Below are positions 1 to 7,271 of a stretch of 64,000 nucleotides of DNA, in pieces. Position 1 is the stretch's first letter; every line of letters starts with the position of its first letter. The DNA is taken from the NCBI GenBank assembly GCA_015075635.1, contig JABTUA010000002.1, positions 434,001 through 498,000 on the forward strand, given 5' to 3'. This stretch comes from Polyangiaceae bacterium (lineage in GTDB: Bacteria; Myxococcota_A; Polyangia; Polyangiales; Polyangiaceae). Position numbers and translations under genes: made by a program. Under the pieces are notes generated by a model. That model worked only from the letters and a program-made list of their open reading frames with translations, was not told where the DNA came from and searched no databases.

Positions 1-72
1 GGCCGTCAGCGGCTGTGGTGTGAAGGGCCGTTGGCAGCGAAAGGTGGGCGAATCTCGCAGGAAAACGCGGGC

Positions 73-101
73 ACGGAGGAAGCGCGAAGTGCTGCCTCCG
101 T
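73..101 (+). other. imperfect hairpin in the leader of the first gene
   Basis: The arms ACGGAGG (73-79) and CCTCCGT (95-101) are perfectly complementary. Inner bases AGC and GCT extend the stem after one mismatch and leave a 7-base loop. It lies just upstream of the GTG at 114. There is no T-tract, so it is not a classical terminator. It could be a leader structure or chance in GC-rich DNA. Confidence 0.25.
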
Positions 102-113
102 AGATCGAGGTGA

Positions 114-1241
114 GTGGCAAACCCCTTCCTTGCTTCCCTGCTGGCGCTCGCGACGCTGGCGACGACGCGCGCGGCGTTCGCACAATACGGCCTGCCGCCC
201 TGTCCGATGGGTGGCCCCCAATACAGCACGCGACCCTGCGCATACTACCCGCCCCAACCCGGATACGCGCCACAACCCGGATACGCGCCACAACCCGGAT
301 ACGCGCCACAACCCGGATACGCGCCACAACCCGGATACACCCCACAACCCGGATACACCCCGCAACCCGGATACACCCCGCAACCCGGATACACCCCGCA
401 ACCCGGATACACCCCGCAACCCGGATACACCCCGCAACCCGGATACGCGCCTCCGCAGTCCCCGGGCGCGACGCGCGCGGAGCGCGAGCACGAGGACGTG
501 TACCTGTCGCTCTTCTTCGACCTGGTGAGCTTGCGAGTCGGGACCTACGACATCGAGGGCAGCGACGCGGACGCGCGTACCTGGGGCTTCCTCTTCTCGC
601 TGGATCCGGACATCGTCGCCACGGCGGACTACTTCACCTACCGCAGCACGCTGTACGCCGCGATCGGCGGGGGGACGGACGGGCTCGAAGGTCAGCTCGA
701 CTGGAACTGGGGGCTGGGAGTGCGCGGCTACTTCGGCGACGCGCACGGACCCTTCGTGCGGGCGGGGATGGGGCTCGGGGTGAAGGGCAACAACAAACTG
801 TATCGGTCGTTCTTCGAGCTCCCGGAGCTGGTCGGCGGCTATCAGGTCCACAGCGACGACTTCCTGCTCGAGGTCTCGGGCAGCGCCGGGCTGGTGCTCG
901 GGGGCCGCTGGTTCACCGGCGACCACGCGGAGCGCCGTATCGACACGGAGCTGCAATGGGGCGGTCGCTTCACGCTTCAGACCGACGGATTCCGGGTGAA
1001 CGCGCGCTTCCTGCGCATCGAAGCGCGCCAGACGGAGCCGGGAACGCCCATCGACGAGCTGGGCGCAGAGCTCTGCCTCAACCCGGTCTCCGCGCTCTTG
1101 GTGTGCGGGACCAGCGCCTGGCATCGCGGCGACGTGAGGCTGCCGAGCGGGCGCTTCAGCGAGTCCACGGCGCTCTACTTCGGCGGCACCGTGGGTATCG
1201 GCCAGGTCCTGACCGGAGCGCCGAAGCACCTGGCGGACTGA
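114..1241 (+). CDS. secreted beta-barrel-like protein with 11 PQPGY repeats
   Basis: A 375-residue protein with a GTG start. Residues 1-23 form a signal peptide with an AFA|QYG cleavage site. Residues about 47-113 are eleven tandem copies of a six-residue unit, PQPGY followed by A or T. The remaining 240 residues alternate short hydrophobic and polar stretches rich in Gly, Tyr, Phe and Trp, as in small outer-membrane beta-barrels (for example the GLGVRGYFGDAHGPFVRAGMG stretch, shortened here to its first residues GLGVRGYFGD). The Pro/Tyr segment probably acts as an extended periplasmic or surface linker. The gene converges on a radical SAM gene whose C-terminus is also Pro/Tyr-rich. No specific family was recognised; the barrel call is inferred from composition. 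Confidence 0.75.
   Translation: MANPFLASLLALATLATTRAAFAQYGLPPCPMGGPQYSTRPCAYYPPQPGYAPQPGYAPQPGYAPQPGYAPQPGYTPQPGYTPQPGYTPQPGYTPQPGYTPQPGYTPQPGYAPPQSPGATRAEREHEDVYLSLFFDLVSLRVGTYDIEGSDADARTWGFLFSLDPDIVATADYFTYRSTLYAAIGGGTDGLEGQLDWNWGLGVRGYFGDAHGPFVRAGMGLGVKGNNKLYRSFFELPELVGGYQVHSDDFLLEVSGSAGLVLGGRWFTGDHAERRIDTELQWGGRFTLQTDGFRVNARFLRIEARQTEPGTPIDELGAELCLNPVSALLVCGTSAWHRGDVRLPSGRFSESTALYFGGTVGIGQVLTGAPKHLAD
252..452 (+). repeat. 18-bp tandem repeat, 11 copies, in frame
   Basis: The hexamer GGATAC recurs every 18 bases at 261, 279, 297 and so on to 441. Each copy encodes PQPGY plus Ala (gcg) or Thr (acc). Copies 1-4 and 11 carry Ala and copies 5-10 carry Thr, so the array seems to have expanded by slippage or unequal exchange of two sub-blocks. 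The period is a multiple of three and the frame is kept throughout, so copy number can vary without breaking the gene. Confidence 0.95.
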
Positions 1242-1275
1242 GCCCAGAGGCGGACGCAGCCTCGCAGGAGGCCGT

Positions 1276-2616
1276 TCACTTCGGCGGCGGCACGCCGTAC
1301 TTCTCGGTCATCGGCGGCTCGGGCTCCACGACGGCGTACTCGGCCACGATCGGCGGCTCCGGCTCCGGCGTCGCCGTGGGCTCGGGCGCCGGGGCGGCGT
1401 ACTCCTCGGCCGAGGGTGGCTCGCCCGGGAATGGATCGGCGGTGGGCGCGCCGGGAGGCGGGCCTTGCGGCCTGTCCGCTGCACAGCCCAGGTTGAACGC
1501 CGCGAGGAGCGCAGCCGGGGCCAGCGCGAGCGGCGCGTAACGGCGCTTGTCCCGGACGAGCGCGCGCGCGTCGAGGGTCGCTACCCGATGATAGCAGTAG
1601 GGGTTCTCGCTCCCGCCCTCGCAGGTGCGCATGCTGAAGCAGCCGCCACGACACACGCCGGCGTACTCGCAGCTGCGACAGAACCCGGACAGGTCGCGCT
1701 TCGAGAAGCTCCGGTTGTAGGCGAACGCGCCGTCTCGGTGCCAGATGTCCGCGAGGCCCTCTTCGGCCAGGCTGCCTTCGGTCTTCTGCGTCGCCTGCAG
1801 GGACAGGCACCCTTTGACGCTGCCGTCCGACTGGATGCCCACGTGGCGGCAGCCGGCGTAGCACCCGACCCAGCACTCGACGGGCGACGAGCGATGACGG
1901 CGCAGCGTCGCTTCGTAGGGTCCGTAGTAGCCGACGTTGTTGGCGATGCGGACGTTCAGCGGAGAGCTCTCGACCAGGGCCGCGAGCGCGGGGATCACGT
2001 GGAGCAAGTCGCGAGGCTCGAGCTGCTCGTCCTTGTGATCCAGCAGGTTGCCCATGGCGGCCCCGAGCTGGAGCTGCCAGACGTAGATCCTGCCGCGCAG
2101 CAGCGCCTCCATCTGCTCGAGCTCACGCACGTTGCGCTTCTGCAACGTGGTGATGACGCCGACTGGCAAGCCGACCGCGTGGCAATCGTCGATGAGCTGC
2201 ATGACTCGCCCGAAGGACCCGGGCGAGCGCCGATGTCGGTCGTGAGTGGCCTCGAGACCGTCGAGGCTCGCGGCGATGCTGACCAGGCCCGCATCCCTCG
2301 CGCGGCGCACCAGCTCGCGGTCGGCGCGGGCCGCGTTGGTGATCATGTTCACCGCGATCCCGCGGCCCGAAGCGGCTGCCCCGACGGCCTCCCAGTGCTT
2401 CGAGAGCGTGGGCTCGCCGCCCGACAAGGTGATCCGCCGGCAGCCGAGGTCGGCCAGCTCCTGAGCGATCTGGAGCAACCGCGGGCGCTCGAGCTCGTTC
2501 GCGCGCGGGCTCCCCGCCCGAGATCCGCAGTGCCCGCAACGCAGGTTGCAGGCCAAGGTCAGCTCCCAGGTGCAGCTCTTCGGCACGTAGCCGAGCCCGT
2601 CCACGACTTCCCTCAT
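1276..2616 (-). CDS. radical SAM/SPASM protein with lipoprotein-like Pro/Tyr tail
   Basis: A 446-residue protein. The SAM-binding [4Fe-4S] motif CxxxCxxC is CNLRCGHC at residues 23-30. Residues about 245-350 hold a Cys-rich SPASM region (CWVGCYAGC, FCRSCEYAGVCRGGC and further Cys) expected to bind auxiliary iron-sulfur clusters. SPASM enzymes usually modify peptides or proteins. Residues about 353-446 are unusual: a basic KRR, then a hydrophobic stretch ending LLAAFNLGC that resembles a lipoprotein signal, then a Pro/Glu-rich tail with three Tyr motifs (EEYAAPAPEP, AEYAVVEPEP, EKYGVPPPK). The tail has no internal ATG or GTG at its beginning, so it belongs to this protein. That the tail is a fused substrate is my inference. 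No other peptide-maturation gene is adjacent. Confidence 0.85.
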   Translation of the reverse strand: MREVVDGLGYVPKSCTWELTLACNLRCGHCGSRAGSPRANELERPRLLQIAQELADLGCRRITLSGGEPTLSKHWEAVGAAASGRGIAVNMITNAARADRELVRRARDAGLVSIAASLDGLEATHDRHRRSPGSFGRVMQLIDDCHAVGLPVGVITTLQKRNVRELEQMEALLRGRIYVWQLQLGAAMGNLLDHKDEQLEPRDLLHVIPALAALVESSPLNVRIANNVGYYGPYEATLRRHRSSPVECWVGCYAGCRHVGIQSDGSVKGCLSLQATQKTEGSLAEEGLADIWHRDGAFAYNRSFSKRDLSGFCRSCEYAGVCRGGCFSMRTCEGGSENPYCYHRVATLDARALVRDKRRYAPLALAPAALLAAFNLGCAADRPQGPPPGAPTADPFPGEPPSAEEYAAPAPEPTATPEPEPPIVAEYAVVEPEPPMTEKYGVPPPK

Positions 2617-2689
2617 GACGTCACCTCCGCTGCGGCCGACGCTAGCGTCGGGCGAGGGCTCGTGGATTGACCTCCATCAACGGGCTCGG

Positions 2690-2717
2690 TTGACAAGGAT
2701 CTCGTCCTTACTAGAGT
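2690..2717 (+). promoter_or_regulatory. promoter of the AbrB-PIN module
   Basis: The -35 is TTGACA (2690-2695), followed by a 16-base spacer and a -10 of TAGAGT (2712-2717). Transcription would begin about at the GTG start (2724), which suggests a leaderless mRNA. Confidence 0.65.
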
Positions 2718-2723
2718 AAGGAC
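2704..2723 (+). promoter_or_regulatory. perfect inverted-repeat operator of the AbrB-PIN module
   Basis: GTCCTTAC (2704-2711) and GTAAGGAC (2716-2723) are exact reverse complements separated by TAGA. The site covers the -10 and abuts the start codon. This is where a dimeric AbrB-type antitoxin would be expected to repress its own operon. Confidence 0.7.
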
Positions 2724-3011
2724 GTGGCCAAGGTCACGAGCAAGCTCCAGGTCACGGTGCCGAAGGCCATCGCGGAGCAGTACCGCATTCGCCCGGGGGA
2801 TGACGTGCTCTGGGTGGCGTCTGGGGACGCGGTGCGCATGGTTCCGGCGCGGGCGGCTCCGAAGCAGCGCGGCGCGAAGGCCAGGCTCGCGCTGTTCGAT
2901 GCGGCCACGGAGAGGCAGCGCGCCAGGGAAGCGGGCCGTGCCCCGTCCGTCGCGCCCGAGGAACGCGGCTGGTCTCGCGCGGAGCTCTACGATCGTGCCC
3001 GCGCTCGTTGA
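2724..3011 (+). CDS. AbrB/SpoVT-type antitoxin
   Basis: A 95-residue protein with a GTG start. The N-terminal half, beginning AKVTSKLQVTVPKAIAEQYR and continuing IRPGDDVLW, is the swapped-hairpin AbrB DNA-binding fold (K-x-Q-V-T-V-P-K-x-I, then the G-D hairpin). The C-terminal half is basic and Arg/Ala-rich and probably wraps the toxin. It overlaps the downstream PIN gene by 17 bases, so the two are translated together. By analogy with this family it neutralises the PIN RNase and binds the palindrome directly in front of the gene. Confidence 0.85.
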   Translation: MAKVTSKLQVTVPKAIAEQYRIRPGDDVLWVASGDAVRMVPARAAPKQRGAKARLALFDAATERQRAREAGRAPSVAPEERGWSRAELYDRARAR

Positions 3012-3420
3012 CACCAACGTCTTGGTCTACCGCTTCGACCCGCGGTTTCCGGACAAGCAGCGGCGCGCCGACGAGCTCCTGCGCCGCGGCATCGCGGCGG
3101 ATTCGGTACGTATCTCGCACCAGGCAGTCGTGGAGCTCGTGGCCGCGACGACACGCCCGCTGCCCGGCGGAGGCACGCTGCTCTCACGAGAAGAAGCGCT
3201 CCGCGAAGCCGAGGAGCTCTTGCTGCAGTTCGACGTCCTGTATCCCAACGAGGCCATGCTTCGGACCGCGCTGCGAGGCGCGGCGGCCTACCAGCTCTCG
3301 TGGTTCGACGCCCACATGTGGGCGTACGCCGAGCACTACGGACTGGACGAGCTCTACTCGGAGGACTTCCAGCACGACCGACACTACGGGACCGTTCGAG
3401 TCGTCAATCCCTTTCTGTGA
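2995..3420 (+). CDS. PIN-domain ribonuclease toxin
   Basis: A 141-residue protein. The GTG at 2995 gives VPALVDTNVLVYRFD, the canonical PIN start with the first catalytic Asp in DTN. Further acidic residues follow in the expected order: Glu in AVVELVAA, Asp in WFDAHMWAYAE, and Asp/Glu in LYSEDFQHD. PIN toxins are metal-dependent RNases that cut tRNA, rRNA or mRNA. The family's usual length is 130-145 residues, so it looks complete. It overlaps the AbrB-type antitoxin by 17 bases. Confidence 0.88.
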   Translation: MPALVDTNVLVYRFDPRFPDKQRRADELLRRGIAADSVRISHQAVVELVAATTRPLPGGGTLLSREEALREAEELLLQFDVLYPNEAMLRTALRGAAAYQLSWFDAHMWAYAEHYGLDELYSEDFQHDRHYGTVRVVNPFL

Positions 3421-3473
3421 AGGCTCCGGCCAGAAAAGCGCGCCGCTCGGTCGGCAGTTGGTAGACTCACCCC

Positions 3474-4343
3474 ATGCAGAAGGACTCGATCGCCGACGCC
3501 TCGATGTTCAAGCCTCCCTCGCGCTTGCCGGTGGTGCTCGGCGTGGTGGGCGGCCTGGTGGTGGGCGCCGTCTCTGGCGGGCTGATCGGGGCCCAAGCTG
3601 GAAAATCCGGCAAGAGCGCGCGGGGCGAGCGCACCGCCGCCAGCGCTTCGAGCGCAGCGGCCGCCCCTTCGGCCTCGGCGAGCGCGGCGCCCGCCGGCAG
3701 CGCCGCGCCGGGAGGCGCGACGGGTGGGCTGGCCGCGCGGGCTGCCAGCGGCGAGGAGGCGGCGAAGAAGGAGATCGAGGCGCGACCGGTCGGGGAGCGC
3801 ACGGCGGACGAGGTCACGGCCCTGGCGAAGGCGCGGGTCGAGGCGAAGAAGAAGGAGCTCGGCGAGCTCGCCCGCAAGATCACCCTGGTGCCCAAGGTGG
3901 CCAAGGCCGACAAAGAGGTCGCCGCGCGGCTCAAGGAGCTCAGCTCCGACCGCGAAATCGCGACGGACACGCTGCGCATGTTCGCCTCGCTTCCGAGCCC
4001 CATCGGGCCGGACCTCTTGTATGGCGTCGTTGCGGGAGCGAAGAAGAGCGACACGACCGAGCTCGCCGAAGCGCTGCTCTACTCCAAGGACGTGCGCCCG
4101 AAAGCCTCGCTGGAGCTCTCCGCGCTGCTCGATCTGCGCCGGGCCGAGCAGTGCGAGGACGTGAAGAAGGCGCTGGCGGACGTGACACGAAACGCCGACC
4201 GCCGCGCGATCGTCCCGCTGATGCGCTACGAGAACAAGCGCGGCTGCGGCGAGAAGAAGACCGACGACTGCTGGAAGTGTCTGCGCGAGGGTGACCTGCT
4301 CAAGGAGGCGCAGAAGGCCGTGCAGAAACGCCCGGCGCCCTAG
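3474..4343 (+). CDS. membrane-anchored protein with glycine-zipper helix, unknown role
   Basis: A 289-residue protein. After about 16 polar residues there is one membrane helix (residues about 17-40, VVLGVVGGLVVGAVSGGLIG) with repeated GxxxG spacing, as in helix-packing glycine zippers. An Ala/Ser-rich linker follows, then a charged, helical C-terminal domain with many Lys/Glu pairs (EAKKKELGELARKI). Four Cys lie near the end (EQCEDVKK, RGCGEKKTDDCWKC). No known family was recognised. It ends 2 bases from the convergent esterase gene. The start is the ATG at 3474. Confidence 0.7.
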   Translation: MQKDSIADASMFKPPSRLPVVLGVVGGLVVGAVSGGLIGAQAGKSGKSARGERTAASASSAAAAPSASASAAPAGSAAPGGATGGLAARAASGEEAAKKEIEARPVGERTADEVTALAKARVEAKKKELGELARKITLVPKVAKADKEVAARLKELSSDREIATDTLRMFASLPSPIGPDLLYGVVAGAKKSDTTELAEALLYSKDVRPKASLELSALLDLRRAEQCEDVKKALADVTRNADRRAIVPLMRYENKRGCGEKKTDDCWKCLREGDLLKEAQKAVQKRPAP

Positions 4344-4345
4344 CC

Positions 4346-5395
4346 TCACGGCATCGGGTGCGCCAGGAAGAACTTCACCATCTCGTCGCTGGCGTCGATG
4401 TCCTGCGTGAGCTTGCCCGCCAGGCTGCCCGCGCTCTGGCCGCCGGGCCACTGGTGACCGCCGCCTTCGACGGTGCAGAGCCGCACCGCCGCGCCAGCCT
4501 GACACTGAGAGTACTCCACGCAGGTGCTGTCGCCGTTCTTGAAGACCTGGGCCGGTTGACCGTCCGTGCAGCCGGCGTTCTGGGTCCAGAACGCGACGTT
4601 CGCGGCGACGCTGAGGGCACCACCCAGGCCGTTGCCGCCGTAGGGCACGACGAGATCCGACGTGCCGTGGAACTCGATCATGGGCATGAAGCGCGTGGGC
4701 GTGCAGCCATCCATGGCCAGAGGCCCGGACACCGGCGCGAAGGCCGCGATGCGATTGCTGAGCTCGCACGCCAGGCGATTGCTGAGCATGCCACCGTTGG
4801 AGAAGCCGGCGGCGTACACGCGCTTGTCGTCGATGCAGAGGTCGCTCGAGAGCGCGTCGATGAGGTCGCTCACGAACTGCACGTCCGGCGCCTTCTGCGA
4901 CGCGGCAGAGCCGCAGCACTTCCCGGCGTTCCAGCTCTGGCTGATCCCCTCCGGGTAGGCGACGACGAACCCCTTCGCGTCGGACACCGGCGTCATCTCG
5001 CTGATCTTCTCGATCTGCTGCGCGTTCTCCAGGTAGCCGTGGAAGACGAGCACGAGGGGCACCTTCTGCTTGGCGTCGTAGCCGGTGGGGACGTGCACCC
5101 GGGCCTTGCGCGTCGCTCCGCCGCTGGTGATGGACCGTTCGGTCGTCCCCGGGGCCACCGGCGCGAGCGAGCACGCGGGCGCAGCTCCCCCGCCACCCGC
5201 TCCCGCGCCGCCGTCGGTGCCTCCGCTCCCGCCGGAGCCAGCGCTGCCGCCGCTGCCGCCGCTGCCGCCGCTGGAGACGCTGCCGGCTGCGCCCGCCGCG
5301 CCGCCGGTCGCCTTCTTCTCGGCCGGACCCTCGTCGTCCCCTCCACAAGCCACGGCCCCCGAAAGCGCGAGGGACACCACGACGCGTCGCCACAT
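4346..5395 (-). CDS. secreted alpha/beta-hydrolase, PHB-depolymerase/feruloyl-esterase-like lipoprotein
   Basis: A 349-residue protein. The N-terminus is a lipoprotein signal with Cys17 (SGAVAC), followed by a Gly/Ser linker. The catalytic domain shows the oxyanion segment VFHGYLENA, the nucleophile elbow GFSNGGM (Ser near residue 198), an Asp in FHGTSDLVVPY and the His in EGGGHQWPGG, the order of the LpqC/poly(3-hydroxybutyrate)-depolymerase-like esterases. These hydrolyse ester bonds in polyesters or plant-wall feruloyl esters; the substrate cannot be told from sequence. It is probably attached to the outer membrane. Confidence 0.88.
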   Translation of the reverse strand: MWRRVVVSLALSGAVACGGDDEGPAEKKATGGAAGAAGSVSSGGSGGSGGSAGSGGSGGTDGGAGAGGGGAAPACSLAPVAPGTTERSITSGGATRKARVHVPTGYDAKQKVPLVLVFHGYLENAQQIEKISEMTPVSDAKGFVVAYPEGISQSWNAGKCCGSAASQKAPDVQFVSDLIDALSSDLCIDDKRVYAAGFSNGGMLSNRLACELSNRIAAFAPVSGPLAMDGCTPTRFMPMIEFHGTSDLVVPYGGNGLGGALSVAANVAFWTQNAGCTDGQPAQVFKNGDSTCVEYSQCQAGAAVRLCTVEGGGHQWPGGQSAGSLAGKLTQDIDASDEMVKFFLAHPMP

Positions 5396-5455
5396 GTCCG
5401 GAAGGGTACCCGAGCAGCCGACCCCGATCGAGGCGAGGACTTCCCCGGCTGATTT

Positions 5456-5740
5456 TCAGCCCTCGAGGCAGTAGCGAGTCACGTGGCTGCGCTCTGGATC
5501 CAGACTGCAGACGTAGCCCGCGCAACACTCTTCGTTGGTGGTGCACTGCTTCGCCTCACCGGACGAGTCGGCGCAACCGCTCGGCGCTTGGCGCGGTGCT
5601 TCCTCCGCCGGCTTCGTCTCCTCCACGGCGGGTGCAGCGGGCGCCTCTGCAACCTGCTGCGCGCCACCGCAGGAGACGCCAAACACCATCCAGGCGCCGA
5701 TCACCAACGACCCGGCCAACCAGTGACGTGTGCTCTGCAT
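5456..5740 (-). CDS. small Cys-rich lipoprotein with knottin-like Cys spacing
   Basis: A 94-residue protein. The lipobox FGVSC places the lipidated Cys at 24. A Pro/Ala/Glu linker follows, then six Cys at 56, 66, 72, 73, 78 and 91, spaced C-x9-C-x5-CC-x4-C-x12-C. That order (C, C, CC, C, C) is the one used by inhibitor-cystine-knot miniproteins; the fold itself is inferred. A good ribosome-binding site (GGAGGT, six bases before ATG) supports this start. It is divergent from the VanZ-like gene. Confidence 0.75.
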   Translation of the reverse strand: MQSTRHWLAGSLVIGAWMVFGVSCGGAQQVAEAPAAPAVEETKPAEEAPRQAPSGCADSSGEAKQCTTNEECCAGYVCSLDPERSHVTRYCLEG

Positions 5741-5793
5741 CGGGACCTCCTCTGCTGAGCTTCAGTGTAGCTTCGGGCGCGAGCGTGAGCGCG

Positions 5794-5822
5794 GCAGGCG
5801 TGCGCAGATTGTGCGCGCCTGC
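5794..5822. other. imperfect inverted repeat in the 5741-6009 gap
   Basis: The arm GCAGGCGTGCGCA (5794-5806) and the arm TGCGCGCCTGC (5812-5822) pair over 11 positions with a two-base bulge. The site lies between two divergent genes, so it could be an operator or a leader hairpin. Nothing else was seen in this gap, the longest gene-free stretch of the window. Confidence 0.3.
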
Positions 5823-6009
5823 AGTATCACCGAGACGGCTCTTCTCCCCTTGCCGACTCGATCGCCCTCGAGCCCTCGCCCTTCCCGGCACGTCGTGGAA
5901 GATCGGCCCCGCTCGCTGGAGTTGCCGGACTTTTCGCGAGCGTACGCGGCCGGGTGATCGCTGCGCTTCCAACGAAGCCGGCGGGCCCGTAACCTTCGCC
6001 GGCCAGGGG

Positions 6010-6486
6010 ATGCAAACGGTTCGCGTCACTCCCAATGTCGAGCCGCCGCTTCGTGCCGCGTGGCTTCACGTGCTCTTCCCGCTCGCAGCCGGCACGCTGG
6101 TCTACCTCTTGGCCCGCCCGGCGGGCCTTCGCGTCTTCGGCTGGGTCGAGGCCGTGGGGCTCGCGGAGAGCCTGAACCGCGCCCGCGACGCCAGCCACTC
6201 CGTGGTCGCCGCCCTCCCGGCCTTGGTCCGCTTCAGCCTCCCGAACGCGCTCTGGGTCTACTCCTTCGCCTGGTTGCTCTCCGCGCTGTGGGACCACCGC
6301 GCGACGCGGCAGAGCTTGCCGTGGCTGCTCATCGCGCCGGTGCTGGGGCTCGGCTGGGAGCTCGGGCAACTCGCCGGCACAGTGCCCGGAACCTTCGACC
6401 CGCTCGACCTCGCGCTCACGTTCGTCGCCAGCTTGCTGGCTCTGAAGAGACCCCTCGCGCCGCTCCTTCCGGTGAAAGTCAGGTGA
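6010..6486 (+). CDS. VanZ-like small membrane protein
   Basis: A 158-residue protein with about four hydrophobic segments (LHVLFPLAAGTLVYLLA, ALWVYSFAWLLSALW, LLIAPVLGLGWELGQL, LDLALTFVASLLAL). The motif WELGQL followed by PGTFDPLDL matches the E-x-x-Q ... F-D-x-x-D signature of VanZ-like proteins. The family's biochemical role is poorly defined; the founding member gives low-level teicoplanin resistance. The stop overlaps a possible GTG start of the next gene, so the two are probably co-transcribed. The start is the ATG at 6010. Confidence 0.6.
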   Translation: MQTVRVTPNVEPPLRAAWLHVLFPLAAGTLVYLLARPAGLRVFGWVEAVGLAESLNRARDASHSVVAALPALVRFSLPNALWVYSFAWLLSALWDHRATRQSLPWLLIAPVLGLGWELGQLAGTVPGTFDPLDLALTFVASLLALKRPLAPLLPVKVR

Positions 6487-6491
6487 ATCCC

Positions 6492-7265
6492 ATGCGTCCG
6501 ATGACCCGCCACCTCCTCTCCCTCCTGGCCACTGGCGTCTTCGCCGCCTTGGCCCTCGGCACGTCGAAGCCCTCGCCCGAGGAAGAGAAGCGCAGGGCCG
6601 ACGAGCAGGTGCAGCTCCGCGCGCTCTACGACGACTGGGTCAAGAAGGTCGGCAGCGGGTACGAGAAGATCTCGAGCATGGCCAAGACCGGGATGGCCGA
6701 GAAGGCTTGCGACGGTCCCGCGCTATTGGCGTTGGCCAAGGAGGACCACCAGCTGCGCATCCCCACGGTGTACGGCCCGTTCCTGTCGCGCTTCGCCTCG
6801 GCGAACAAGTCGGACTGGCAGGAGGACAAAGGCCCCTGGGCGTTCCTGACGGAGAGCACCTTCCGCGGTCACTTCGAGAAACACGCCAGCGAGCGCGACG
6901 CGTACGCGCTCGACGGCACCGCGCGGTTCATCAAGAACGATTGGCAGAAGAACCGCTTCCTGATCGTGCTCTGGCCCGACGACGAGAAGGCCAACCGCTT
7001 GCCCCTGCTCGGCGCCGACAAGTCGTTCGAGTCCGGCAGCTTCAAGGGTTGGCTCCTGATGCTCGACTCGGTGGACGCCAACGTCGTCTGCCAGAAGCAG
7101 CTCTCCGTCGAGAGCAGCGAGAAGGTGACCTCCGGGCAGACCTTCAACAAGGACCCGCAGAAGGCCATCGTGAAAGACTTCCAGGATCGCTTCGAGGCTC
7201 AGCTCGAGGCGGCGCTCCCGCCCAAGGTCAAGAGCACGAACAACATGGGCTCCTTGCTGAAATAG
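6492..7265 (+). CDS. secreted protein of unknown function
   Basis: A 257-residue protein from the ATG at 6492; the GTG at 6483, which overlaps the upstream stop, is possible. The N-terminus has basic residues, then HLLSLLATGVFAALALGTSK, a signal peptide or anchor without a clear lipobox Cys. The rest is soluble and charged, with two Cys and a Trp-rich middle (DWQEDKGPWAFL, FIKNDWQKNRFLIVLW). No family was recognised. It directly follows the VanZ-like gene, which suggests an envelope role. Confidence 0.65.
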   Translation: MRPMTRHLLSLLATGVFAALALGTSKPSPEEEKRRADEQVQLRALYDDWVKKVGSGYEKISSMAKTGMAEKACDGPALLALAKEDHQLRIPTVYGPFLSRFASANKSDWQEDKGPWAFLTESTFRGHFEKHASERDAYALDGTARFIKNDWQKNRFLIVLWPDDEKANRLPLLGADKSFESGSFKGWLLMLDSVDANVVCQKQLSVESSEKVTSGQTFNKDPQKAIVKDFQDRFEAQLEAALPPKVKSTNNMGSLLK

Positions 7266-7271
7266 CCCTCT

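Noticed and set aside
252..452. Regular repeats considered as a CRISPR array
   Set aside because: The 18-bp units are contiguous with no unique spacers and are in frame within a gene.
1276..1560. Separate small precursor-peptide gene at the end of the radical SAM gene
   Set aside because: No ATG, GTG or TTG start with a ribosome-binding site at the beginning of the tail; the frame is continuous with the enzyme.
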